Source: M3007 sp035299505 (GTDB taxonomy: Bacteria; Bacteroidota; Bacteroidia; Chitinophagales; Saprospiraceae). Taken from it: DNA of 45,118 nt. Below are positions 1 to 6,795 of this stretch, in pieces. A program made the position numbers and the translations under genes. The stretch lies in contig DATGWL010000091.1 of NCBI GenBank assembly GCA_035299505.1, forward strand, positions 1-45,118, in the 5' to 3' direction. The notes below the pieces were generated by a model that ran no database searches, was not told the DNA's origin, and worked only from the letters and a program-made list of their open reading frames with translations. Numbering within the stretch: the stretch's first letter is position 1; each line of letters opens with the position of its first letter.

Positions 1-550
1 GGTCGGTGCCAACTCAAATTATCAAAATGCCTCGTTTTCTTCGGAATTCGGGGCATTTCTGTTTTGGTCTCTTCCCATTCCGAACAGAGCAAAAAAACTC
101 GCCTACACCGATGGCAATGGGTCATCCCGAGTACTCGGGACCAACTCAAATTGGCAAAGTGGCTGTCTTATAAGTCGCTTTTTTGATTTTTTCGCATAGG
201 TAGAAAGGGCTTGATAACCAATTGTTTATACCTCTGCGTCTCCCCGTCTCTGCGGTAAAAATTACTTTGGAGCCTAATGCCCAAATGATAGGTTTTCTTT
301 GTCGACGTACATGCAAGCCGTGGATGGACTGTAATTATTACTGATAAGAGGCGTCTAAAGACTATGCCGCGATGCGGCAGGGCATGCTAACCTGATTTCC
401 TGAGCTACCAACGTTGTGGGGCTAGCGCCCCAGGGGGCTGCCAGAAAATTTGGGATTTGACGGGTTAGACTTGATCTTTCAATGGTTGGACCTACATCTT
501 TTTGCGAACCAGGTCCAAGGTCTGAGGTTAAAATAATATTCAGCAGCATG
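1..550. other. Left-edge gene-free stretch
   Basis: I see no convincing gene here. Short open frames exist but have no domain-like content. The stretch contains a palindromic 12-mer CCGAGTACTCGG-type core near 127-140, following GGGTCATC, which is the same core found in the repeat elements near 16.25 kb and 20.5 kb. A phrase resembling CCAACTCAAATT occurs twice (about 9-20 and 142-153). It is most likely degenerate intergenic repeat DNA downstream of the SPOR gene. Confidence 0.5.
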
Positions 551-596
551 GCAAAAAACTACGCCTGTCTGGCCCAATAGCCAGACAGGCGTAGTT
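551..596 (-). terminator. Intrinsic terminator of the SPOR-domain gene
   Basis: A perfect 17-bp inverted repeat pairs 557-573 with 580-596 around a 6-nt loop. Read on the minus strand, the stem is followed by a run of six T. It lies about 75 bases past the stop codon of the minus-strand SPOR gene, so a rho-independent terminator for that gene is the simplest reading. Confidence 0.75.
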
Positions 597-670
597 CTTA
601 ACAATCCAAGTGTGCTGTGATACCCAACCCGTCCTGCTTGGACAGGCTGCGGTTGGATATTCAAGATGCC

Positions 671-1321
671 CTAATTCTGACGGTCAAACACCGCAGCGTC
701 AATGCCCTTGTCTTCCAAATCATCGGCTACACGGATGGCCGCAACCCGGTCGTTGGAGCGATATACCACTACCGCGGCTTTTCCATCCTTGGTTTTGGAA
801 ATTTCCGCATTTGGATAACCGGCTTTGATCACCTGTTCCAGACGTTTGCGCGCTCCATCCATTACACTGAAAGTACCCGCACGTACTGCCCAGCGACCGC
901 TTCCCGGGCCTTTAACCGCAGCTTCAGGTTTGTTGGCAGGGGCAGTTTTGGGCGCAACGGTTGTAGCTGGCGCACTCTTGGCGGCTGTGCTTGGAGCCGG
1001 CGCCGAAACCGGTTTCAGGTCTTTGCCGGAATATTGCGTAGCCGAAGTAGGTGCAGAAGTGCTTGGCGCAGGCTTTTGCGCAGGCGTAGCAGGTTTGCTG
1101 TTGCTGACCGGAATGGTATCGCCTCCGGTATGGGAACTGCCGGAATCGGTTTCCTCCGAAGCATAACCCATATCGCGTAAAGTTTCTTCAAGTTCAGCCG
1201 CTTCCCGGGCAGCCAGCTCTTTTTTCTCTTTCTGTTTTTGGTATGCATAATACCCTGCTGCAATGATAAAAGTGCCAAGCAGGCCATATAGGACGTAGGT
1301 AAGAAGGTTGTTATTCCTCAT
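671..1321 (-). CDS. SPOR-domain membrane-anchored protein
   Basis: A 216-residue protein with a short cytoplasmic N-terminus, one hydrophobic segment at about residues 7-25 (type II anchor), a charged Lys/Glu-rich stretch, a long Ala/Pro/Ser-rich linker (about 60-140), and a C-terminal SPOR-like domain (about 143-214, beginning RWAVRAGTFS). SPOR domains bind glycan strands lacking stem peptides at division sites or other zones of peptidoglycan remodelling, so an envelope role in the periplasm is likely; the exact partner is unknown. It is a single gene with its own TACCTTAG-type promoter upstream and a strong terminator downstream. The plus-strand open frames over the same DNA are shadows created by the Ala/Pro-rich composition. 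Confidence 0.85.
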   Translation of the reverse strand: MRNNNLLTYVLYGLLGTFIIAAGYYAYQKQKEKKELAAREAAELEETLRDMGYASEETDSGSSHTGGDTIPVSNSKPATPAQKPAPSTSAPTSATQYSGKDLKPVSAPAPSTAAKSAPATTVAPKTAPANKPEAAVKGPGSGRWAVRAGTFSVMDGARKRLEQVIKAGYPNAEISKTKDGKAAVVVYRSNDRVAAIRVADDLEDKGIDAAVFDRQN

Positions 1322-1355
1322 GTTGTTCTTGTTTTGCGGTTAACGGTATCAGGGG

Positions 1356-1363
1356 CTAAGGTA
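1356..1363 (-). promoter_or_regulatory. Putative -7 promoter box of the SPOR gene
   Basis: On the minus strand this reads TACCTTAG followed by C, a variant of the Bacteroidota -7 box TAnnTTTG. The same octamer stands before the GH3-family gene at 33771. It lies 34 bases before the SPOR start codon. Confidence 0.45.
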
Positions 1364-1468
1364 AGATTCCGCCATTAATTGAGCCTGTTTACTTTATCAG
1401 CGTTTGTATGCAGAACCTCCCTTTGTTATAAAACGCAACTATTCCGTTTTTATCCTGTTTGGAGAATG

Positions 1469-1476
1469 TAATTTTG
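1469..1476 (+). promoter_or_regulatory. Putative -7 promoter box of the flavin reductase gene
   Basis: TAATTTTG matches the Bacteroidota -7 consensus TAnnTTTG. It lies 42 bases before the ATG at 1519, and downstream of an alternative TTG start at 1459. This argues for the ATG as the true start. Confidence 0.5.
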
Positions 1477-1518
1477 CGGCGCCCAATAAATAACAGGCGC
1501 TCACCCATCCTTTCTGCT

Positions 1519-2622
1519 ATGGATTTCTTCCCAATAAAAATTAAGCAAAAAACCGCCGAAACTCCGGATACTGTTACCCTTGAACTGGATATCCCGGCTG
1601 AACTTCAAGACCTTTTTACCTACAAACAAGGACAATACCTGACCATCAAGGCCCAACTGGATGGCCACGAACTCAGACGCTCCTACTCCATGTCGTCCAG
1701 CCCGCTGGAAAACCGACTGGCCATTACGGTGAAAAAGGTGCAGGGAGGAAAAGTATCCACCTGGCTGCACGATCAGGTTCAGGTGGGCGATGCCCTGGAA
1801 GTAGCGCCGCCCGCCGGTCGCTTTTACCATGAGCTGCACCCGGATAAACGTCGCACCTACTACCTGTTTGCAGCCGGCAGCGGTATTACGCCCATTATGT
1901 CGATCATCAAAACTACGCTGGAAGCAGAACCTATGAGCGCAATTTTCCTCCTTTACGGCAGCCGAAATGAGGAAAATATCATTTTCCAGGAGTCGTTGGA
2001 TCAACTCTCAGAGCGCTACAGCGGACAACTGCATGTGGAGCACATCCTCAGTCAGCCGAAAAAAGAAAGTGCAGGGGGCGGAATTTTCGGACTGTTCAAA
2101 AAAAGCACGACCAACTGGCAAGGTAAAATCGGGCGGATAAACGGGAAAGTTACCAATGCCTTCATGGATGAAAATATGCCTCATGGGCCCGAATCAGATT
2201 GTGTGTATTTCATTTGTGGCCCCGGCGATATGGCAGATTTGGTGAAAGCTTCGCTTCAGGGCAGAGGTATAGATGCCAAACAAATCCACGCCGAACACTT
2301 TGTCAATGCCACCCACACCCCTGGCGAATTTGCCGGTGGAACGGGCGGAAAAATGGCCATTGTACACCTCAAAGGCAACCGAATTGAATTGCCCGTTCCG
2401 GAAGGCGCCACCATTCTTGACGTTCTGGTAAAAGCCAAACACGACCCGCCATATTCCTGCACTTCCGGCGCATGCTCTACCTGCATGGCAAAACTTACTT
2501 CCGGTAAAGTGCGCATGGACGCCTGCTATGCCCTTGACGATGAAGAAGTAAAATCCGGCTACATTCTTACCTGCCAATCTCATCCGGAGACGGATGTAGT
2601 GGAGTTGACGTACGACATGTGA
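1519..2622 (+). CDS. Ferredoxin-NADP reductase family protein with C-terminal 2Fe-2S ferredoxin domain (PaaE/Hmp-like)
   Basis: A 367-residue electron-transfer protein. Domains in order: an FAD-binding beta-barrel (about 1-105, with RRSYSMSS typical of the flavin site), an NAD(P)-binding domain (about 108-255, with AAGSGITPIMS and a later CGPGDM motif), and a plant-type [2Fe-2S] ferredoxin domain (about 275-367) with Cys314-x4-Cys319-x2-Cys322 and Cys352. The reductase passes electrons from NAD(P)H through FAD to the iron-sulfur cluster and on to an oxygenase or desaturase partner. A Gly/Lys-rich insertion (about 190-210) separates two parts of the NAD domain. No oxygenase lies beside it, so the partner is unknown and paaE cannot be assigned. 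The ATG at 1519 is preferred to an upstream TTG because the promoter box lies between them. Confidence 0.85.
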   Translation: MDFFPIKIKQKTAETPDTVTLELDIPAELQDLFTYKQGQYLTIKAQLDGHELRRSYSMSSSPLENRLAITVKKVQGGKVSTWLHDQVQVGDALEVAPPAGRFYHELHPDKRRTYYLFAAGSGITPIMSIIKTTLEAEPMSAIFLLYGSRNEENIIFQESLDQLSERYSGQLHVEHILSQPKKESAGGGIFGLFKKSTTNWQGKIGRINGKVTNAFMDENMPHGPESDCVYFICGPGDMADLVKASLQGRGIDAKQIHAEHFVNATHTPGEFAGGTGGKMAIVHLKGNRIELPVPEGATILDVLVKAKHDPPYSCTSGACSTCMAKLTSGKVRMDACYALDDEEVKSGYILTCQSHPETDVVELTYDM

Positions 2623-2770
2623 GTGTTTGAGTGTTTGAGTGTGGGAGTGTTTGAGTTGGCGTTCGGTTGGGTAGTTCACGAGAATTATAGCAACAATCAG
2701 TCAACGACTGATACCCAACCGAACGCCAACTCAAACACTCCCACACTCCCACACTCCCACACTCAAACAC
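2623..2770. repeat. Tandem-repeat inverted element between convergent genes (GTGTTTGAG family)
   Basis: The gap between two convergent genes is filled by GTGTTTGAG/GTGGGAGT repeats on the left and their reverse complement on the right. A perfect inverted repeat of about 37 bp pairs 2637-2673 with 2712-2748, leaving a 38-base loop. It begins in the base after the reductase stop codon and ends against the WG-gene stop. It would fold into a very strong hairpin in either transcript and could serve as a bidirectional terminator. Confidence 0.8.
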
Positions 2771-3787
2771 TCATTCACTCCAGACCCTCTGCCCCTGGCG
2801 GTTGATGTACAACCATTTCCCGTCTTGAACGGTGAGGGCCATGCCCATGCGGAATGGGGTAGCGGATTGATAGGTTGGCGGGATCACAATTTGTCCTTCC
2901 GGATTGATATAGCCCCAACGGCCGTTCACGCAAACTTGTGCGAGGCCGTCGGAGAAGACGCCGGCATCTTCAAATTTGGGCATGATGACCAGTTTCCCGG
3001 CTTTGTCTACATAACCATAGGCGCCGTTGATTTCAACCAGGGCGAGCCCTTCGCCGAAATCGCCGGCCAAGTCAAACATGGGTTCTATGGCAATGCGGCC
3101 GTCCTGACTCACGAAACCATATTTGCCATCGCGGTAGGCCAGGGCCATGCCATCAAAAAATTCTCCCTGAACATGACCTTTGACAAACTCGAACTGAGGC
3201 GCTACAGTTTCCTCTCCCGAACGGTTGCACAGGCCCCATTTGCCATCGCGGGTTACAACGGCAGATTGTTTTTGAAACGAACTGGCGCCATCCCAGCGGG
3301 GTTCCACCATGAATTTGCCATTCTTGCCAATAAAGCCCCAAAGCCCGTCTGCACAGGCAGGCGCCAGGCCTTCGCTGAAATTGCCGGTTTGCTGATACAA
3401 TGGCTTGATCGCAAATTGACCGTCGGGACCAATAAAGCCGGCCTGCGATTCAAAGGTTACCGGCGCAAGACCTTCACAGAAATCGCCGGCCTGATCAAAC
3501 AGCGGACCAATGACCTCCCGGCCTTTGGTGTTCACATATCCCCATTGGCGGGCCACCTGCACCCGGGCTAATCCTTCCGAGAAAGGGCCCACAGCCCGGT
3601 ACAGCCTGCGGATGTATAAACGGCCCTGACTGTCGAGCAAGGCCAGCATGCCATTGAGCCGAACGGTGGTGAAGCCGTTTTGAAAGGCGCCGGCCTCCAA
3701 AAATTGTGGTTCAATGACCACCTCACCCCCGGCGTTGATGTAGCCAAAGTATCCTTCCTGCCTTATTTTAAACAAAGATGGTTGCAT
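2771..3787 (-). CDS. WG-repeat protein
   Basis: A 338-residue protein made almost entirely of WG repeats (units of about 23-45 residues in which W/YG is followed by a short turn and I/V-I/V-x-P). Repeats such as GYFGYINAGGEVVIEPQF, KWGLCNRSG and RWGYINPEGQIVIPP run from end to end. No signal peptide is visible from this start. WG repeats form beta-rich scaffolds; the function of most bacterial members is unknown. A longer frame begins at 3895, but it would run through the divergent ribB start, and a TACTTTTG promoter box sits just upstream of 3787, so the internal Met is preferred. It is transcribed divergently from ribB-menG-porT and ends in the inverted repeat at 2623-2770. Confidence 0.85.
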   Translation of the reverse strand: MQPSLFKIRQEGYFGYINAGGEVVIEPQFLEAGAFQNGFTTVRLNGMLALLDSQGRLYIRRLYRAVGPFSEGLARVQVARQWGYVNTKGREVIGPLFDQAGDFCEGLAPVTFESQAGFIGPDGQFAIKPLYQQTGNFSEGLAPACADGLWGFIGKNGKFMVEPRWDGASSFQKQSAVVTRDGKWGLCNRSGEETVAPQFEFVKGHVQGEFFDGMALAYRDGKYGFVSQDGRIAIEPMFDLAGDFGEGLALVEINGAYGYVDKAGKLVIMPKFEDAGVFSDGLAQVCVNGRWGYINPEGQIVIPPTYQSATPFRMGMALTVQDGKWLYINRQGQRVWSE

Positions 3788-3794
3788 TGAGTCG

Positions 3795-3802
3795 CAAAAG
3801 TA
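3795..3802 (-). promoter_or_regulatory. Putative -7 promoter box of the WG-repeat gene
   Basis: The minus strand reads TACTTTTG, a full match to TAnnTTTG, 7 bases before the start codon. Transcription would begin only a few bases before the ATG, so the mRNA would be nearly leaderless. Confidence 0.5.
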
Positions 3803-3824
3803 GCGAATTCGCGCTTCGACCCAA

Positions 3825-3832
3825 TACCTTTG
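3825..3832 (+). promoter_or_regulatory. Putative -7 promoter box of ribB-menG-porT
   Basis: TACCTTTG followed by C matches the Bacteroidota -7 consensus. It lies 61 bases before the ATG at 3894 and is arranged back to back with the WG-gene promoter. Confidence 0.5.
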
Positions 3833-3893
3833 CGGGCAAATCCGGACAAGCCTTTTGAAATACTGTCTGGAAACCCATATTCGTACCTGTTCC

Positions 3894-5024
3894 ATGTCTG
3901 AAACATTTCAACTCAATACCATCGAAGAAGCCATCGCAGAGATCCGCGCCGGCAGGGTCATTATTGTTGTAGACGATGAAGATCGTGAAAATGAAGGCGA
4001 TTTCATCTGTGCAGCAGAAACCATTACACCGGAAACGGTGAATTTTATGGCCACTCACGGCCGCGGCCTCATTTGTACGCCACTGGAAGAAAAACGCGCC
4101 GATGAACTGGGCCTCAACCTGATGGTGAGCAGCAATACGGCCTTGCATGAAACGGCCTTTACTGTTTCGATCGATCTGATTGGGCAGGGCTGCACCACTG
4201 GTATTTCGGCATACGACCGTGCCACGGGCATCAAGTGGCTTACTAACCCGGCGGCGCGCCCAAGCGATTATGCCCGCCCGGGCCATATTTTTCCCCTGCG
4301 TGCCAAAGCTGGCGGCGTACTGCGTCGTACCGGCCACACGGAAGCAGCTGTAGATTTGGCCCGTATGGCCGGACTGGCCCCGGTGGGGGTACTGGTGGAA
4401 ATTTTGAATGCCGATGGTTCTATGGCCCGATTGCCTCAGTTGATTGAGGTAGCCAGGGCGCACGACCTGAAAATCATTTCTATTGACGATCTAGTGGCTT
4501 ACCGGATGCGTACGGAGCGTTTGGTGCGCAAGGAGCTGGAAGTGCCTATGCAAACCATACACGGCGAATTCCAGGCCATTGTATTTACCGATATACCCAC
4601 TGGCGACACCCATTTGGTGCTCAAAAAAGGTGAATGGACGGAGGATGAGCCGGTGTTGGTGCGCGTACATTCCTGGTCGGAAACCGGTGGTATATTGGGT
4701 TCTTTATTGTCAGACTATGGCACCCAGATTTCGTCGGCCCTGAAAACCATTCAGGAAAATGGCAAAGGAGCGTTTGTATACCTGCGCCAGGGAGATAAAG
4801 CCAATTTATTGGCCAAGTTGCAGCATTTCAAACAGCTTACTGAAGAGGGCAATGCCGATCGTTTTGAACTGCATACAGCTATTGGAAAGAAAGATTTTGG
4901 TGTAGGCGCCCAGATCCTGCGCGAACTGGATATCTGTAAAATTCGACTCCTCACCAATCATCCTAAACCTCGCACCGGGTTTATTGGTTATGGTTTGGAA
5001 ATTGTGGAGAATATAAAATTGTAA
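3894..5024 (+). CDS. ribB: 3,4-dihydroxy-2-butanone 4-phosphate synthase fused to a degenerate GTP cyclohydrolase II domain
   Basis: A 376-residue RibBA-type fusion. The N-terminal half (about 1-205) is an intact DHBP synthase, which makes the four-carbon unit of riboflavin from ribulose 5-phosphate; DDEDRENEGDF, GRGLICTPL and the RTGHTEAAVDL block hold the known metal and substrate residues. The C-terminal half has the length and fold signature of GTP cyclohydrolase II (GDTHLVL, VRVHS, IRLLTNHP). However, the three zinc-ligand cysteines are replaced (Ser262, Ser273, Tyr275), and the GRGxGL loop after YLRQ reads GDKANLL. I infer that the second half cannot hydrolyse GTP and has a structural or regulatory role. 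A separate RibA should exist elsewhere. The start at 3894 gives the usual N-terminus and follows a TACCTTTG promoter. Confidence 0.88.
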   Translation: MSETFQLNTIEEAIAEIRAGRVIIVVDDEDRENEGDFICAAETITPETVNFMATHGRGLICTPLEEKRADELGLNLMVSSNTALHETAFTVSIDLIGQGCTTGISAYDRATGIKWLTNPAARPSDYARPGHIFPLRAKAGGVLRRTGHTEAAVDLARMAGLAPVGVLVEILNADGSMARLPQLIEVARAHDLKIISIDDLVAYRMRTERLVRKELEVPMQTIHGEFQAIVFTDIPTGDTHLVLKKGEWTEDEPVLVRVHSWSETGGILGSLLSDYGTQISSALKTIQENGKGAFVYLRQGDKANLLAKLQHFKQLTEEGNADRFELHTAIGKKDFGVGAQILRELDICKIRLLTNHPKPRTGFIGYGLEIVENIKL

Positions 5025-5025
5025 C

Positions 5026-5751
5026 ATGTCTCAAGTCAAACCATACAACTCTGAAGCGGGCAAAAAAGCGGAGGTAGAACAGATGTTCGACCGGATTGCC
5101 CCGAAATACGATCTGCTGAACCGGGTACTTTCGCTGGGCATTGATGTCTGGTGGCGAAAAAAAGCCATTGCTTACCTGAAAGCTGCCAGGCCGTCCGAGA
5201 TTCTGGATGTAGCCACAGGCACAGCCGATGTAGCTATTTTGATGGCTAAAATCCTGAATCCCAAACGCATTGTGGGAATCGACATTGCCAATCAGATGCT
5301 GGAATTCGGGCGGGTAAAAATTCAGGATGCTGGATTGCAGGACGTTATTTCACTGGAAACGGGCGACAGCGAGCATCTTCGCTTCGAAACTGGTACCTTT
5401 GACGCCGTTACGGTAGCTTTCGGGGTGCGGAACTTTGAAAACCTGGAAAAAGGGCTGGCTGAAATGCAACGCGTTTTGAAACCGGGCGGCCGTGTGGTCA
5501 TTCTGGAGTTTTCCAAACCACATATTTTTCCGTTTAAACAGCTCTATAATAGCTACTTCAAATACGTTTTACCCCTGATTGGACGTTTGACTAGTCGCGA
5601 CATGCGTGCATACACTTACCTGTTTGAAAGTGTACAAGTTTTCCCTGAAGGCAACCAATTTACTGAAATATTAACCAAAACCGGTTTTAACGACCCAATA
5701 TGCGAACGATTAACGCTCGGAATATGCTCCATTTACACGGCAACCAAATAA
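5026..5751 (+). CDS. ubiE: Demethylmenaquinone methyltransferase (UbiE/MenG)
   Basis: A 241-residue class I SAM-dependent methyltransferase of the UbiE/COQ5 family. The family N-terminus MFDRIAPKYDLLNRVLSLG is present, followed by motif I (LDVATGTADVAIL), the acidic motif VGIDIANQML, the DAVTVAFGVRNF stretch and LKPGGRVVILEFSKP. It methylates demethylmenaquinone in the last step of menaquinone synthesis at the inner membrane. Bacteroidota use menaquinone, so the MenG role is the likely one. The ATG follows the ribB stop by one base and the 3' end overlaps the next gene, so the three genes are probably one operon. Confidence 0.93.
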   Translation: MSQVKPYNSEAGKKAEVEQMFDRIAPKYDLLNRVLSLGIDVWWRKKAIAYLKAARPSEILDVATGTADVAILMAKILNPKRIVGIDIANQMLEFGRVKIQDAGLQDVISLETGDSEHLRFETGTFDAVTVAFGVRNFENLEKGLAEMQRVLKPGGRVVILEFSKPHIFPFKQLYNSYFKYVLPLIGRLTSRDMRAYTYLFESVQVFPEGNQFTEILTKTGFNDPICERLTLGICSIYTATK

Positions 5752-6479
5752 ACCTGTGGTTTGGCAAGGGTTTGCGCGCAGCTTTTATACTCTGCTGCCT
5801 CCTGCAATGGCAATTGCCTACGGCAAATGCGCAATTTAACCAGGGTAGCAATTTGAATTACCTGGATTTCCAGCAAAAAAATTACTATTTCGGGATTACC
5901 CTGGGCTATAACGCCAGCGATTACCGGATTTTTCACTCCAAAGAATTTATCCGCAATGACTCCTTTGCCCGTGCGGAATCCATTACCGGTCCTGGTTTTA
6001 ACCTGGGTATCGTGTCTAACCTGAAAGTAGGCGAATATTTCGATATCCGCTTCCTGCCTACCTTGTCGTTTACCGAACACAATATCAGGTACACACCGCC
6101 TGGTCAGGGTGGACGGATAGTTACACGCCCCATTGAATCGGTTTTGGTGGAACTACCCTTCCATGTGCGCTACAAATCAGCGCCTTACCACGATTTCCGA
6201 CTGTTTGTCATTGGTGGTGTAAAATATTCGTTCGACGTGGCCAGCGACTCACGCACGCGCCAGGCTGCGGGGCTGGTGAAAATTGCCCCCACCGATTTCC
6301 AGGTGGAGTATGGCGCGGGTATCCAGTTCTTTTTCCCGTATTTCATTTTCTCTCCAGAGATCAAGGTATCTCAGGGCCTCAATAATATCCTCATTTTCAA
6401 CGACAGACTGGAACAATCCACCGTTCTGGAAAAAGTGCTCAGCCGCACCTTCACCATCTCCATCCACTTCGAAGGGTAG
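5724..6479 (+). CDS. porT: PorT-like outer-membrane beta-barrel protein (type IX secretion)
   Basis: About 250 residues with an N-terminal hydrophobic segment ending ...PTANAQ (a signal peptide with a long n-region) and a mature part opening with FNQGSNLNYLDFQQKNYYFG, then alternating hydrophobic/polar strands that end in a C-terminal aromatic-rich strand (TFTISIHFEG). This resembles PorT/SprT, an outer-membrane protein needed for type IX secretion in Bacteroidota. A position directly after ubiE is, to my memory, common for porT in this phylum and supports the call. The start is uncertain: ATG at 5700 or 5724, both inside the ubiE 3' end. A different barrel of the porin-family outer-membrane type remains possible. 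Confidence 0.72.
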   Translation: MLHLHGNQINLWFGKGLRAAFILCCLLQWQLPTANAQFNQGSNLNYLDFQQKNYYFGITLGYNASDYRIFHSKEFIRNDSFARAESITGPGFNLGIVSNLKVGEYFDIRFLPTLSFTEHNIRYTPPGQGGRIVTRPIESVLVELPFHVRYKSAPYHDFRLFVIGGVKYSFDVASDSRTRQAAGLVKIAPTDFQVEYGAGIQFFFPYFIFSPEIKVSQGLNNILIFNDRLEQSTVLEKVLSRTFTISIHFEG

Positions 6480-6795
6480 AACGCGGGGAACGCGGGTGGG
6501 GGGAACGCGGATGACGCGGATGACGCGGATTTTATTGATTGCCTTCGGCAATTCTGTTGGTAGGGATTAATAAGTTCAAAATACCAGGATGCGGCGGAAG
6601 ATGCCGGAATATCATTCCGGTGTACGTGAGATGCTCTGTTGAACATCTCAATAGCATCTAAGATGCCGCTGAAGATGCCGGAATATCATTCCGGCGTACG
6701 TGGGGCGTCAAAAGAACCTAATACGCTGCCGAAGGCAGCACAAAAATCCGCGTCATCCGCGTCATCCGCGTTCCACCCATCCGCGTTCCCCGCGT
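6480..6795. repeat. Nested repeat element between convergent genes (ACGCGGATG family)
   Basis: Tandem GACGCGGAT/GAACGCGG units on the left (6480-6532) are mirrored by their reverse complement on the right (about 6743-6800, running into the 3' end of the glycosidase gene). An inner pair GCCTTCGGCA and TGCCGAAGGC lies just inside the arms. The centre holds two near-identical 32-bp copies (6597-6628 and 6671-6702), each with CCGGAAT-3-ATTCCGG. No gene is visible. The same outer repeat follows the aminotransferase gene near 12.1 kb. Confidence 0.8.

Noticed and set aside
355..664. Two overlapping minus-strand open frames of about 60 codons
   Set aside because: They run through the terminator hairpin, lack coding character and have no recognisable domain.
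1459..1518. TTG-initiated N-terminal extension of the flavin reductase
   Set aside because: The extension is unlike the family and would begin upstream of the TAATTTTG promoter box.
3788..3895. 36-residue N-terminal extension of the WG-repeat protein
   Set aside because: It overlaps the divergent ribB start and both promoter boxes; the extension has no WG repeat.
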